Shown here: piece after piece, positions 34,007 to 50,560 of the stretch
Layout of the letters: every line of letters starts with the position of its first letter
Position numbering within the stretch: position 1 is the first letter of the stretch
Assembly: GCF_034661175.1 (NCBI RefSeq)
Contig: NZ_CP141058.1
Span: forward strand, 682,001 to 746,000
Source of the DNA: Nocardioides renjunii
Lineage (GTDB): Bacteria; Actinomycetota; Actinomycetes; Propionibacteriales; Nocardioidaceae
DNA: 64,000 bases
Direction of reading: 5' to 3'
The notes under the pieces: generated by a model
The model's input: the letters and a program-made list of their open reading frames with translations, nothing else
Told to the model about the DNA's origin: nothing
Databases searched by the model: none
Program-made: the position numbers and the translations under genes

Positions 34007-36547
34007 ATGGCAGAGGTCCCCGCGACCGCGGACGTCGTCGTGATCGGAGCCGGCATCGTCGGCAACAGCCTCGTGCACCACCTGACCCGGCTCGGGTGGA
34101 AGAACGTGGTGCAGATCGACAAGGGAGCGCTACCCAACCCGGGCGGCTCGACCGGCCACGCGTCCAACTTCATCTTCACCGTCGACCACTCCCGCGAGAT
34201 CACCGACCTCACCCTCGACTCGGTCGCGCAGTACGAGGAGATGGGCGTCTTCACGCAGTCGGGCGGGTTCGAGATCGCCCGCACCGAGGAGCGGATGGAG
34301 GAGCTGCGGCGCCGGATGTCGAGCGCCCGCGCGTGGGGCATCGAGGCCGAGCTGGTCAGCCCGGCCTTCGTGAAGGAGAAGGTCCCCTTCATCGAGGAGG
34401 ACCAGTTCATCGGGGCGTTCTGGACGCCCGGGGTCGGCGTCGTCGACTCCCTGCGCGCCGGCACCATCATGCGCGAGCGCGCGCTCGCGACCGGCGAGCT
34501 GACCGTCGTCCCCACGGTCGAGGTCGTCGGCCTCGACACCGAGGAGGGCGCCAACGGCAACCGGCGCATCACCCGCGTGCGCACCACGGGCGGCGACATC
34601 GAGGCCGGCACCGTCGTCATCGCGGCCGGCGTCTGGAGCCCCAAGCTCGGCGACATGGCCGGCATCAGCATCCCGCTGACCCCCGCCGTCCACCAGATGA
34701 TCAGCGTCGGCCCCTGCCCGCAGCTGGCCGAGCAGGAAGGCGAGATCTCCTTCCCGATCGTCCGCGACATGGACACCTTCTGCTACGAGCGCCAGCACGG
34801 CGCCGACATGGAGGTCGGCTCGTACGCCCACCGCGCGATCCTCCACGAGCCCGAGGACATCCCCTCGATCGAGCAGGCCAAGCTGTCGCCGACCGAGATG
34901 CCGTTCACCTCCGACGACTTCGACCCCCAGCTCGAGCAGGCCTACGAGCTGATGCCGGAGCTGCTGGGCGCCGAGGGTGCGGAGATGCGCTACGCCATCA
35001 ACGGCCTGCTGTCGCTCACCTGCGACGGCAACCCCATCCTGGGCGAGAGCGAGGTCGCCGGCCTCTGGACGGCCTCGGCCGTCTGGATCAAGGAGGGGCC
35101 CGGCGTGGGCCGCGCGGTCGCGGAGTGGATGACCCACGGCCACTCCGAGATCGACCTGCACCACAGCGACATCGCGCGGTTCCACGAGCACCAGAAGCGC
35201 CGCGAGCACACCCGCCTGCGCACGACCGAGTCGTTCATCAAGACCTACGGCATCATCCACCCCGGCGAGCAGTACGAGTCCGACCGCGACCAGCGGCTCT
35301 CGCCGATGCACGACTCGCAGGCCAAGCTCGGCGCCGTCTTCTTCGAGACCGCCGGGTGGGAGCGACCCTTCTGGTACGAGTCCAACGCCTCGCTGCTCGA
35401 GCAGTACGGCGACGCGGTGATGCCGCGTGAGCACGAGTGGGACTCGCGCTGGTGGAGCCCGATCATCAACGCCGAGCACCTGCGGATGCGCGAGGCCGCC
35501 GCGGTGATCGACCTGTCGGCGTTCTGCATCTTCGACATCACCGGCCCCGGGGCGCTCGACGTCGTCCAGAGGACCTGTGTGGCGCAGTGCGACGTCGCCA
35601 CCGGCAAGGTCGTCTACACGCCGGTGCTCGACGCCAAGGGCGGCTTCCGCTCCGACCTGACCGTGATGCGCCTCGGCGACGACCACTTCCGGGTCGTCAC
35701 CGGCGGTGCGCACGGGATGGCCGACCGGGCCTGGTTCTCGGGGCACCTGCCCGAGGACGGCTCCACCCGGCTCACCGACCTCACCGACGACGTCTCCACG
35801 ATCGGCGTCTGGGGTCCGCGAGCGCGCGACATCCTGACCTCGCTCACCTCCGACGACGTCTCCGACGGCGGCTTCGGCTTCCTGACGTGCCGCGAGATCA
35901 CGGTCTCCGCGGGCTCGGGGGAGGGGATCACGGTCCTCGCGTCCCGCATCTCCTACGTCGGCGAGCTCGGCTGGGAGCTCTACGTCCCGATGTCGCAGGC
36001 GGCCGACCTCTGGGAGGCGCTCCTCGAGGCCGGCGCCCCGCACGGTGCGGTCCCGGCCGGCATCGGCGTCTACGGCACGACGGGCCGGATCGAGAAGGGC
36101 TACCGCGCCTTCGGTGCCGAGCTCGACGCCGAGCGCAGCATCGTCGAGGCCGGGATGCAGCGGCCCAAGGTGAAGGCGGCCGACTTCGTCGGCAAGGAGG
36201 CCTACCTCGCGCAGCGTGACGCCGCCCCGCAGTCGGTGCTCTGCACCCTCACCGTCGACGACCACACGTCGGCGTCCGGCACCAAGCGATACATGCTCGG
36301 TGGCGAGCCGATCCTCACCCGCGACGGAGGTGTCCTCACCGACGGGCACGGCCACCACCCCTACGTCACCAGCGCGGGCTCCGCGCCCTCGCTCGGCGCC
36401 CACGTGCTGATGGCCTACCTCCCGCCCGACCAGGCCGTCCTCGGCAACGAGCTCGCCGTGTCCTACATGGAGGAGCTCTACCCGGTCACCGTCGGCTCGG
36501 TCGACGCCACCCCACTGCTCGACCCGACCAACGAGCGTCTGAAGTGA
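34007..36547 (+). CDS. Dimethylglycine/sarcosine dehydrogenase-type FAD-GcvT protein
   Basis: From ATG 34007 (AGGAAGG upstream) the protein has 846 residues. The N-terminal FAD-dependent DAO domain (about 1-380) has VVIGAGIVGNSLVHHLTRLG and the covalent-flavin-type region GGSTGHASNF. The FAO_M linker follows, and from about 440 a glycine-cleavage T-protein domain (IDLSAFCIFDITGPGALDV, SYVGELGWELYVP, GTTGRIEKGYRAFGAEL) and its C-terminal barrel. Such enzymes oxidatively demethylate dimethylglycine or sarcosine and hand the C1 unit to THF. The stop overlaps etfB (GTGA), so ETF is the likely electron acceptor. Choice between dimethylglycine and sarcosine is not decided. Confidence 0.88.
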   Translation: MAEVPATADVVVIGAGIVGNSLVHHLTRLGWKNVVQIDKGALPNPGGSTGHASNFIFTVDHSREITDLTLDSVAQYEEMGVFTQSGGFEIARTEERMEELRRRMSSARAWGIEAELVSPAFVKEKVPFIEEDQFIGAFWTPGVGVVDSLRAGTIMRERALATGELTVVPTVEVVGLDTEEGANGNRRITRVRTTGGDIEAGTVVIAAGVWSPKLGDMAGISIPLTPAVHQMISVGPCPQLAEQEGEISFPIVRDMDTFCYERQHGADMEVGSYAHRAILHEPEDIPSIEQAKLSPTEMPFTSDDFDPQLEQAYELMPELLGAEGAEMRYAINGLLSLTCDGNPILGESEVAGLWTASAVWIKEGPGVGRAVAEWMTHGHSEIDLHHSDIARFHEHQKRREHTRLRTTESFIKTYGIIHPGEQYESDRDQRLSPMHDSQAKLGAVFFETAGWERPFWYESNASLLEQYGDAVMPREHEWDSRWWSPIINAEHLRMREAAAVIDLSAFCIFDITGPGALDVVQRTCVAQCDVATGKVVYTPVLDAKGGFRSDLTVMRLGDDHFRVVTGGAHGMADRAWFSGHLPEDGSTRLTDLTDDVSTIGVWGPRARDILTSLTSDDVSDGGFGFLTCREITVSAGSGEGITVLASRISYVGELGWELYVPMSQAADLWEALLEAGAPHGAVPAGIGVYGTTGRIEKGYRAFGAELDAERSIVEAGMQRPKVKAADFVGKEAYLAQRDAAPQSVLCTLTVDDHTSASGTKRYMLGGEPILTRDGGVLTDGHGHHPYVTSAGSAPSLGAHVLMAYLPPDQAVLGNELAVSYMEELYPVTVGSVDATPLLDPTNERLK

Positions 36548-37317
36548 CCTCGCCCCTGGTCTGCGTCAAGCGCGTCGTCGACTCCTCGAGCGAGGTCGTC
36601 CTCACCGAGGACGGCCAGGGCGTCGACGGCCGCTTCGCGGGCTTCACCACGAGCGCCCACGAGGAGTGCGCCGTCGAGCTCGCCGTCCGGGTCGCCGCGG
36701 CCGACGGCGGCACGGTCACGGTGATGACGCTCGGCGACGCCGACGCGGTGGAGCAGCTGCGCTCCGCGCTCGCGGTCGGGTGCGGCGCCGCGACGCACGT
36801 CCTCGCCGACCCGCAGGGCTACGGCCCGGCCGACGTCGCCCGCGAGATCGCCGCCGTCGTCCGCGACCACGAGGCGGCCGGCTCGCCGCACCAGCTCGTG
36901 CTGCTCGGCAACGACGCCGCCGACACCGGCGACTTCCAGGTCGGCATCCGCCTGGCCTACGAGCTCGGCTGGCCGGTCGTCAACGGCGTCAGCACGGTCT
37001 CGGTGTCCGACGGCGAGGTGACCGCGAGCGGCGCCGGCCCCGACGGCTTCGAGACCTACCGGTTGCCGCTGCCGGCCGTGGTCACGATCCTCGAGGGCGG
37101 CGTGGAGCCGCGCTACCCGACCGTGCCCGGCCGGATGAAGGCCAAGAAGGCCCCGATCGAGGAGCGCGAGCCCACCGGCGAGCCGGTCGGCCCGTCGCGG
37201 GTGCGGCTCGTGCTGCCGCCGCCGTCGGCCTCGAGCGTCCAGGTGCTCGGCGAGGGTGCCGGCGCCGCGGCCGCCGTCGTCGACCTGTTCGAGGAGCTGG
37301 GGGTGCTGGCCCGATGA
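36544..37317 (+). CDS. etfB: Electron transfer flavoprotein beta subunit
   Basis: A 257-residue EtfB homologue. It starts with the family-typical VCVKRVVD and contains GFTTSAHEECAVELAVRVA, TGDFQVGIRLAYELGWPVVNGV and ILEGGVEPRYPTVPGRMKAKK. With EtfA it carries electrons from the FAD-GcvT dehydrogenase encoded directly upstream to ETF-quinone oxidoreductase, which is not in the window. GTG 36544 overlaps the preceding stop, and its own stop overlaps etfA (ATGA), giving a tightly coupled trio. It is probably a pathway-dedicated ETF rather than the general fatty-acid one. Confidence 0.92.
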   Translation: MTSPLVCVKRVVDSSSEVVLTEDGQGVDGRFAGFTTSAHEECAVELAVRVAAADGGTVTVMTLGDADAVEQLRSALAVGCGAATHVLADPQGYGPADVAREIAAVVRDHEAAGSPHQLVLLGNDAADTGDFQVGIRLAYELGWPVVNGVSTVSVSDGEVTASGAGPDGFETYRLPLPAVVTILEGGVEPRYPTVPGRMKAKKAPIEEREPTGEPVGPSRVRLVLPPPSASSVQVLGEGAGAAAAVVDLFEELGVLAR

Positions 37318-38294
37318 TCCTGGTCCTGGTGGAGGTCACGCCTGCGGGCGAGGCCGTCGAGACCTCGTGCGAGGCGCTCACGTTCGCCCGCGACCTCTCC
37401 GCCGCCGGCGGCGGGGTCGCCATCGACGCCGTCGTCGTCGGCCGGCCCGACGACGCGCTCGTCGGCGAGCTCGCGTCCTACGGCGTCCGGCGCGTCCACG
37501 CGCTCACCGGGTCGGCGTACGACGCCTATGCCGGTGCAGCCTGGGCCGCCGGGATGCTCGCGGTCCGCGAGCGGGCGGGCTCGGTGGTGCTGATGGCCGC
37601 CGGCACGTCCCGCGGCAACGAGGTGCTGGCCCACGCAGCGGCACGCACCGGCGTGCCGATGGCCGCCAACGCCGTCTCCTTCGGCGGCCTGTCGCCCTTC
37701 ACGGTGACCCGCCAGGTCGTGGGCGGCGCCGCGCTGGAGGAGATGCAGCTCGGGCAGCGGCCCGCCGTGTTCACGGTCGCCGGGCACGCCGTGCAGGCCA
37801 CCCCCGCCGACGCCCCCGGTGCGGGCGAGCTCGTCGTCGAGACGCCGGACGTCGCCGAGGCCGACCTCGTCGCGCGCGTGGTGTCCACCGACGAGCCCGC
37901 GCCCGACCTGTCCGGCGCGCTGAAGTCGGCGCGCGTCGTCGTCGGCGCGGGGCGCGGGGCCGGCTCGGCCGACGGCTTCGGCGAGATCCTCGAGCTCGTC
38001 GACCTCCTCGACGCCTCCCTCGGGGTCTCGCGCGTGGTGACCTCGCTCGGCTGGCGCCCCCACCACGAGCAGGTGGGCCAGACCGGGAGCCGGATCGCCC
38101 CCGACCTCTACATCCCGTGCGGCATCAGCGGTGCCATCCAGCACTGGGCGGGCTGCAGCAGCGCCAAGGCCATCCTGGCCATCAACACCGACCCCGACGC
38201 ACCGATGGTCACCAAGGCCACCCACGCGGTGATCGGCGACCTCCACGAGGTCATCCCGGCGGTCAACGCCGAGATCCGCCGCCGGCGCGGCTGA
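37314..38294 (+). CDS. etfA: Electron transfer flavoprotein alpha subunit
   Basis: A 326-residue EtfA. The C-terminal FAD-binding domain shows GSRIAPDLYIPCGISGAIQH and AGCSSAKAILAINTDPDAPM, matching the family signature, and the N-terminal domain starts VLVEVTP. ATG 37314 overlaps the etfB stop by 4 bp. It ends the demethylation operon; a long GC-rich hairpin follows at 38303. Confidence 0.94.
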   Translation: MILVLVEVTPAGEAVETSCEALTFARDLSAAGGGVAIDAVVVGRPDDALVGELASYGVRRVHALTGSAYDAYAGAAWAAGMLAVRERAGSVVLMAAGTSRGNEVLAHAAARTGVPMAANAVSFGGLSPFTVTRQVVGGAALEEMQLGQRPAVFTVAGHAVQATPADAPGAGELVVETPDVAEADLVARVVSTDEPAPDLSGALKSARVVVGAGRGAGSADGFGEILELVDLLDASLGVSRVVTSLGWRPHHEQVGQTGSRIAPDLYIPCGISGAIQHWAGCSSAKAILAINTDPDAPMVTKATHAVIGDLHEVIPAVNAEIRRRRG

Positions 38295-38302
38295 CCCGAA
38301 CG

Positions 38303-38337
38303 GGCCCCGGGCCGCCCGCGGGCGGGTGGTCGGGGCC
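38303..38337. terminator. GC-rich hairpin between etfA and rpoB
   Basis: Outer arms GGCCCCG (38303-38309) and CGGGGCC (38331-38337) enclose an inner CCGCCC/GGGCGG stem, giving a long, very stable hairpin 8 bp after the etfA stop. No T-run follows, which is common for actinobacterial terminators. Confidence 0.55.
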
Positions 38338-38378
38338 GTGCCGGGGGCGCCCATGCGGGTGGTCACGGCGCGTTCTGC

Positions 38379-38482
38379 TTGACCCGGGGCCCCGCGACGT
38401 TCATAGTCGTGGCCAACGCGTGGCACTCTCCCTTCGGGAATCGACCCCGCGTTTGAAGCGTGTCCGCAGTTGCGCTATCGTG
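38379..38482 (+). promoter_or_regulatory. Tandem promoters of rpoB
   Basis: P1: TTGACC (38379-38384), 18-bp spacer, CATAGT (38403-38408). P2: TTGAAG (38454-38459), exact 17-bp spacer, TATCGT (38477-38482). Both match the vegetative sigma consensus. The distal one leaves a leader of about 165 nt before the TTG start at 38579. Confidence 0.65.
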
Positions 38483-38578
38483 GTTCCTTGCGCCTGCCCT
38501 CAGATGCCCGACGCCTTCGGACGGTTGTTGCGGTGGTCGGCCGGCGCCAGATCACTTGATCATTCGTGAGGACACCTC

Positions 38579-42160
<3,582 letters not shown>

Positions 42161-42247
42161 GCGCGTCGGTACGCCGGCTCCGGCCGGCGTACCGCCCTCA
42201 GTCCCAGCTCCACTCTTTCCCAGAACTAACGAAGGACATCAGCCATC

Positions 42248-46093
<3,846 letters not shown>

Positions 46094-46104
46094 GTCGGAT
46101 CGAC

Positions 46105-46140
46105 AGGCCCCGGTCTCCCTCACGGGAGGCCGGGGCCTTT
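46105..46140 (+). terminator. Rho-independent terminator after rpoC
   Basis: Arms AGGCCCCGGTCTCCC and GGGAGGCCGGGGCCT form a long stem around a short loop beginning 12 bp after the rpoC stop, followed by TTT. It separates the polymerase genes from the next unit. Confidence 0.85.
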
Positions 46141-46261
46141 CGTCATGCCCTCATGTCGAGACGGGAGCGACTTTTGATTGACCTCCGACACAAGTCGGCC
46201 TAGCGTCGAGACGCGATGTGACGACCACCACCTCGCACCCCTCGGACGAAAGGTGGCCACC

Positions 46262-47284
46262 ATGTGCTTCGGACATGACGGGGACGCGGCGCTCGAGCGC
46301 TCCCTCGCCCAGAAGGGCGCCAGCCGGCGCGGACTGCTCCGCGGAGCGGCAGGCGTCGCGGCAGGAGCCGCCGCGGTCGGCGCGACGGCGACGCCGGCGC
46401 TCGCCCAGGGCCGCGGACCGGGCCACGGCCACGGCCACGGGCACGGGCGGCGCCGCGAGGTGCCGCACGACCGCATCAGCATCCAGCTCTACACGCTCCG
46501 CTCGGCGGCCGACCAGCTCGTCGTGGGCGACCCGGTGAAGATCGGCTACCTGCGGGTGCTGGAGGCGCTCGCCCGCTACGGCTACGAGCGGGTGGAGCTC
46601 GCCGGTCTCTACGGGCAGACGGCGGCCGCGATGCGCGCCACCCTCGACGACCTCGGCCTGCGGGCCACGTCGAGCCACGACGGCATCAGCGCCACCATCG
46701 GTGCCGCGCACCTGAAGTTCCAGAACGCCCGGACGCTGGGCCAGCGCTACGTCAACGTGCCCTACCTCAACTCCGACAAGCTCGCCGACTGGCAGAGGTG
46801 GGCGGACCAGATGAACGAGGAGGCCAGGGTCGCGAGGAGCTACGGGCTGCGCTACGGCTACCACAACCACGCCCACGAGTTCACGATCGACCTCGGCGGC
46901 GGGCTGACGCCGTGGGAGGTGTTCATGGACCGCCTCGACCGCCGGTTCGTGCACCTCGAGGTCGACCTCTACTGGGCCTTCACCGCCGGCGTGAACACCG
47001 GGCACACGACCGCCGAGTCGGCGCTCGAGTTCGCGAAGGACGTCGTCAACGACGCCCCGCTCGCGGTCCGGCAGTACCACGTCAAGGACCGCACCGCGAT
47101 GGGCACGACCCAGGCCGAGGCCGACATGTGCGACCTGGGCGTCGGGGTCATCGACTTCCCCGAGCTCTTCCGCAACCACGAGGTCGAGGAGTACATCGTC
47201 GAGAACGACACTCCCGACAACCCTGCGGCACCGCTGCTCTCGGCGGCGGTCGGTCACCTCTACCTCGACCACCTGGAGTACTGA
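46262..47284 (+). CDS. Tat-exported sugar phosphate isomerase/epimerase (xylose isomerase-like TIM barrel)
   Basis: From ATG 46262 (AAAGGTGG upstream) the protein has 340 residues. Residues 20-60 are a Tat signal (twin Arg in ASRRGLLRG, hydrophobic stretch, cleavage near ALAQG). A short Gly-His repeat (GHGHGHGHG) follows, then an AP_endonuc_2-type barrel: ISIQLYTLRS, RVELAGLYG, GYHNHAHEF, HLEVDLYWAF, VRQYHVKDR. The His and Glu/Asp residues in these strands usually hold a metal ion. The Gly-His segment could also bind metal. The substrate is unknown. Confidence 0.85.
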   Translation: MCFGHDGDAALERSLAQKGASRRGLLRGAAGVAAGAAAVGATATPALAQGRGPGHGHGHGHGRRREVPHDRISIQLYTLRSAADQLVVGDPVKIGYLRVLEALARYGYERVELAGLYGQTAAAMRATLDDLGLRATSSHDGISATIGAAHLKFQNARTLGQRYVNVPYLNSDKLADWQRWADQMNEEARVARSYGLRYGYHNHAHEFTIDLGGGLTPWEVFMDRLDRRFVHLEVDLYWAFTAGVNTGHTTAESALEFAKDVVNDAPLAVRQYHVKDRTAMGTTQAEADMCDLGVGVIDFPELFRNHEVEEYIVENDTPDNPAAPLLSAAVGHLYLDHLEY

Positions 47285-47333
47285 GGTCGCGACTGGTCCG
47301 CGACCGGCTGGGGAGGTCTGAGAGGATTCCGGC

Positions 47334-48581
47334 GTGACCGCGCCCTCCTCGCGACCGACCTCGGCCGACGTCCTCGTCGTCGGCGCCGGGCCTGCGGGCT
47401 CGGCCGCCGCGGCGTGGGCGGCGCGGGCCGGGCTCGAGGTCGTGCTGGTCGACGCGGCGACGTTCCCGCGTGACAAGACCTGCGGCGACGGTCTCACCCC
47501 GCGCGCGATCGGGGAGATGCAGAGGCTCGGCCTCGAGGACTGGCTGCGCGCCCACACGGTCAACGAGGGACTGCGCGCGCACGGCTTCGGCCAGACGCTG
47601 CTGCTCCCCTGGCCGGGCGGCTCGCTCCCCGACTGGGGCTCGGCCGTCGCCCGCACCGAGCTCGACGACCACCTGCGCACGGTGGCGATCAAGAGCGGCG
47701 CCCAGGCGGTCGACGGCACCCGCGCGGTCGGCGCACGCCGCGATGGAGAGCGGGTGGCCGCGGTCGAGCTGCGCGACGGCGCGGGCACCTACGAGGTCGC
47801 CTGCCGGTGGCTCGTGGTGGCCGACGGCGTGCGCTCGCCACTGGGCAAGGTGCTGGGCCGCGAGTGGCACCGCGACACCGTGTACGCCGTCGCCGGCCGG
47901 TCCTACGTCGACTCCGAGCTGTCCGACGACCCGTGGATCAGCTCCCACCTCGAGCTCCGCGACGAGGCGGGCGAGCTGGTGCCGGGCTACGGCTGGATCT
48001 TCCCGCTGGGCAACGGCACCGTGAACCTCGGCGCCGGCACGCTGGCGACGAGCCGACGGCCCGCCGAGGTGGCCATCAAGCCGCTCATGCAGACCTACGC
48101 CGACACGATCGGCGCGGACTTCGGGCTGTCCGGCGAGCTGAGGATGCCGACCTCGGCGCTGCTGCCGATGGGCGGTGCCGTCAGCAACGTCGCGGGCCCC
48201 AACTGGGCGCTCATCGGCGACGCCGCTGCGTGCGTGAACCCGCTCAACGGCGAGGGCATCGACTACGGCCTGGAGACCGGCCGCTTCGTCGCCGAGCACA
48301 TCGCCGGGGGAGCCGGGCTCGGCGAATCGTGGCGCTCGACGCTGGTGGAGCACTACGGCGAGGCGTTCTCCATCGCCCGGCGCCTGGCGGGGATCGCGAC
48401 CCAGCCCCGGGTCGTGGCCGCGCTCGGCCCGGCCGGCATGCGCTCGGACTGGCTGATGACGCTGGCGCTGCGGTGGATGGGCAACCTCGTCGACGACGCG
48501 GACCGTGACCGCGCCGCTCGGGTGTGGCGGTGGGCCGGTCGCCGGTCGATGGCCCGCGACGCGCGGCCGCCCTTCGCCTGA
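47334..48581 (+). CDS. Geranylgeranyl reductase-family FAD oxidoreductase (MenJ-like)
   Basis: A 415-residue flavoprotein. The N-terminal VLVVGAGPAGSAAAAWAARAG binds FAD, and RDKTCGDGLTPRAIGEM and the GD motif WALIGDAAACVNPLNGEGIDYGLETG are typical of the geranylgeranyl-reductase family. In actinobacteria the closest characterised type, MenJ, saturates one isoprene unit of menaquinone. Start GTG 47334. The assignment to menaquinone side-chain reduction is by family, not by context. Confidence 0.85.
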   Translation: MTAPSSRPTSADVLVVGAGPAGSAAAAWAARAGLEVVLVDAATFPRDKTCGDGLTPRAIGEMQRLGLEDWLRAHTVNEGLRAHGFGQTLLLPWPGGSLPDWGSAVARTELDDHLRTVAIKSGAQAVDGTRAVGARRDGERVAAVELRDGAGTYEVACRWLVVADGVRSPLGKVLGREWHRDTVYAVAGRSYVDSELSDDPWISSHLELRDEAGELVPGYGWIFPLGNGTVNLGAGTLATSRRPAEVAIKPLMQTYADTIGADFGLSGELRMPTSALLPMGGAVSNVAGPNWALIGDAAACVNPLNGEGIDYGLETGRFVAEHIAGGAGLGESWRSTLVEHYGEAFSIARRLAGIATQPRVVAALGPAGMRSDWLMTLALRWMGNLVDDADRDRAARVWRWAGRRSMARDARPPFA

Positions 48582-48603
48582 GCACGCTCCGGCGGCCGGG
48601 TCC

Positions 48604-49638
48604 TCAGGCCGGGGTGCGCTCCGAACGGGTGCTCCTGCGGCGCTGCTCGATCCAGCCGAGCGGGTTGGTGAACGGCTCGAGCACGCGACGGACCGGCGGG
48701 CTGGCGAGCAGGAGAGTGAGCGCGACCGCACCCAGGATCGTCAGCACCAGCCCGAGGATGGGTTGCGCCGCGGTGAAGTCCGGCCAACCGAGCGCCAGGA
48801 ACGTCTTGATGACGAAGCCGTGGAAGAGGTAGATGACCATCGTCGCCGTGCCCATGGTGGTGAACCAGCCGAGGTCGCGCCGGGGCACGAGGGCCATCGC
48901 GGCGAACGCCCCCGCCAGGCCGACCATCATCACCGTCAGCCGCGTCTGGAACGCGATCTCGTTGTCGATGGGCAGGTCGGAGTAGCCGGTGTCGTACCAG
49001 AGCAGCGCCGTCTCGGCCCACGTGTCGGTGTAGACCGCCATGATGCCGATGCCGACCAGCGTCGGGACCGCGGCGAGGCGGACCCACACGTCGTCGAGGT
49101 GCGCGAGGTGGCGCGGCTTGAGGTGCAGGCCCAGCACGAAGAAGGGGAGCAGGCCGAGGAAGCGCGGCATCATCAGGGCGTCGTCGGTCCACAGCCCGCC
49201 GAGCAGGCTGACGATCACCGAGAGCGGCAGGAACAGCCAGTGCAGCTTGAGGATCGGCGTCACCAGCCGCCACATGAGCAGCACGATGAGGTACCACATC
49301 GTCCAGTGCGGCTCGAGCCACAACGGACCGGTCACGCCCTCCCCGACGACCTCGCGCCGGTAGTAGAACAGCGCCGGCTCGAAGAGCAGATAGGGCACCG
49401 CCAGGGTGTAGACGAGGTTCTTCAGCCGCCGCCGGTCCCACTCGAACGACTTGGAGAGATAGCCGCTGATGAAGACGAACGCGGGGATGTGCCACAGGTA
49501 GATGAAGTCGTAGACCCAGTGGCTGCCCTTGGTCTCCTCGACCAACCCGATCGCATGACCGACCACGACCAGGGTCACGAGCACCATCTTGACGTTGTCG
49601 AGCCACGGGTCACGGGACGCGGGGGACACGGCGGACAA
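48604..49638 (-). CDS. Acyltransferase 3-type membrane protein
   Basis: A 344-residue integral membrane O-acyltransferase of the acyltransferase 3 / fucose 4-O-acetylase-like family with about ten helices. The N-terminal DPWLDNVKMVLVTLVVVGHAIG holds the conserved His, and LWHIPAFVFISGYLSKSF has the family Arg/Ser-type loop. Start TTG at 49638 or GTG at 49629. The C-terminal tail is basic (WIEQRRRSTRSERTP). It is convergent with the preceding gene and divergent from the Nudix gene. Substrate (a cell-surface sugar or lipid) unknown. Confidence 0.85.
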   Translation of the reverse strand: MSAVSPASRDPWLDNVKMVLVTLVVVGHAIGLVEETKGSHWVYDFIYLWHIPAFVFISGYLSKSFEWDRRRLKNLVYTLAVPYLLFEPALFYYRREVVGEGVTGPLWLEPHWTMWYLIVLLMWRLVTPILKLHWLFLPLSVIVSLLGGLWTDDALMMPRFLGLLPFFVLGLHLKPRHLAHLDDVWVRLAAVPTLVGIGIMAVYTDTWAETALLWYDTGYSDLPIDNEIAFQTRLTVMMVGLAGAFAAMALVPRRDLGWFTTMGTATMVIYLFHGFVIKTFLALGWPDFTAAQPILGLVLTILGAVALTLLLASPPVRRVLEPFTNPLGWIEQRRRSTRSERTPA

Positions 49639-49669
49639 CCTACTTCACCTTCTTCACTAGGTTGGAGGC

Positions 49670-50560
49670 ATGGGTTCCCTGCCGAGGAGACAGCGAGTGG
49701 CGGCGTACGCCGTCATGCTCCGCGAGCGTGGAGGGCGCGTCGAGATCCTGCTCAGCCGCCTCGCGCCCCGGGTCTCGCGCGCCGAGATGTGGACGCTCCC
49801 GGGCGGCGGCGTCGACCACGGTGAGGACCCCCGTGCGGCGCTGGTGCGCGAGATCTACGAGGAGACCGGGCTCGCCGCCGCGGTCGGTGAGACGGCCCAC
49901 GTCTACAGCGCCCACATGCCTCGCGCGCCTCGCGACGGGCTGCTCGTGGACGCCCACGCGATCCGCATCGTCTACGACGCCTGGGTCCCGCCGGACGCCC
50001 CGGCACCCCGGGTCGTCGAGGTCGACGGGTCCACCATCGAGGCCGCCTGGCACCGGCTCGAGGACGTGGCCTCCGGCGCCGTCCCGGTCGCGACGCAGGT
50101 GACCGACGCCCTCGTCGACCACCAGCCCCACCGGCTGCAGCGCGTCGCGGCGTACGCCCTGGTCCGCCGCGGCGACGACGTGCTGCTCACCCGGCTCTCC
50201 ACGCGCGCCGCGCACCCGGGGAGGTGGACGCTGCCCGGCGGTGGGGTCGACCACGGCGAACACCCGTCCGTGGCGCTGGCCCGCGAGGTCGAGGAGGAGT
50301 GCGGCCTGCCCTGCGAGGTGACCGGGCTGCTCGGCGTCCACGACACCCACTTCGCCGGGCACGCGCCGTCGGGTCGGATCGAGGACTACCACGGCATCCA
50401 CCTCGTCTACGCCGCCACGGTCGGCGAGGGCGAGCCGCACGTGCAGGAGGTCGACGGCACCACCGAGGCGGTCGCGTGGGTGCCGATGGCCGACATCGAG
50501 GCCGGCGCCGTCGACGTCCTCGACCTGGTCCGCTATGCCACGAGGAGCACGCATGACTGA
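49670..50560 (+). CDS. Tandem Nudix hydrolase
   Basis: A 296-residue protein with two full Nudix domains. Both Nudix boxes are intact: GGGVDHGEDPRAALVREIY then EETGL (about 45-68) and GGGVDHGEHPSVALAREVEE then ECGL (about 187-210). Both halves begin with RVAAYA(V/L), so the gene arose by internal duplication. Most Nudix proteins have one domain and work as dimers; this chain could form the dimer internally. GGAGG precedes ATG 49670. Substrate (a nucleoside diphosphate derivative) unknown. The stop overlaps the next gene by 8 bp. Confidence 0.92.
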   Translation: MGSLPRRQRVAAYAVMLRERGGRVEILLSRLAPRVSRAEMWTLPGGGVDHGEDPRAALVREIYEETGLAAAVGETAHVYSAHMPRAPRDGLLVDAHAIRIVYDAWVPPDAPAPRVVEVDGSTIEAAWHRLEDVASGAVPVATQVTDALVDHQPHRLQRVAAYALVRRGDDVLLTRLSTRAAHPGRWTLPGGGVDHGEHPSVALAREVEEECGLPCEVTGLLGVHDTHFAGHAPSGRIEDYHGIHLVYAATVGEGEPHVQEVDGTTEAVAWVPMADIEAGAVDVLDLVRYATRSTHD

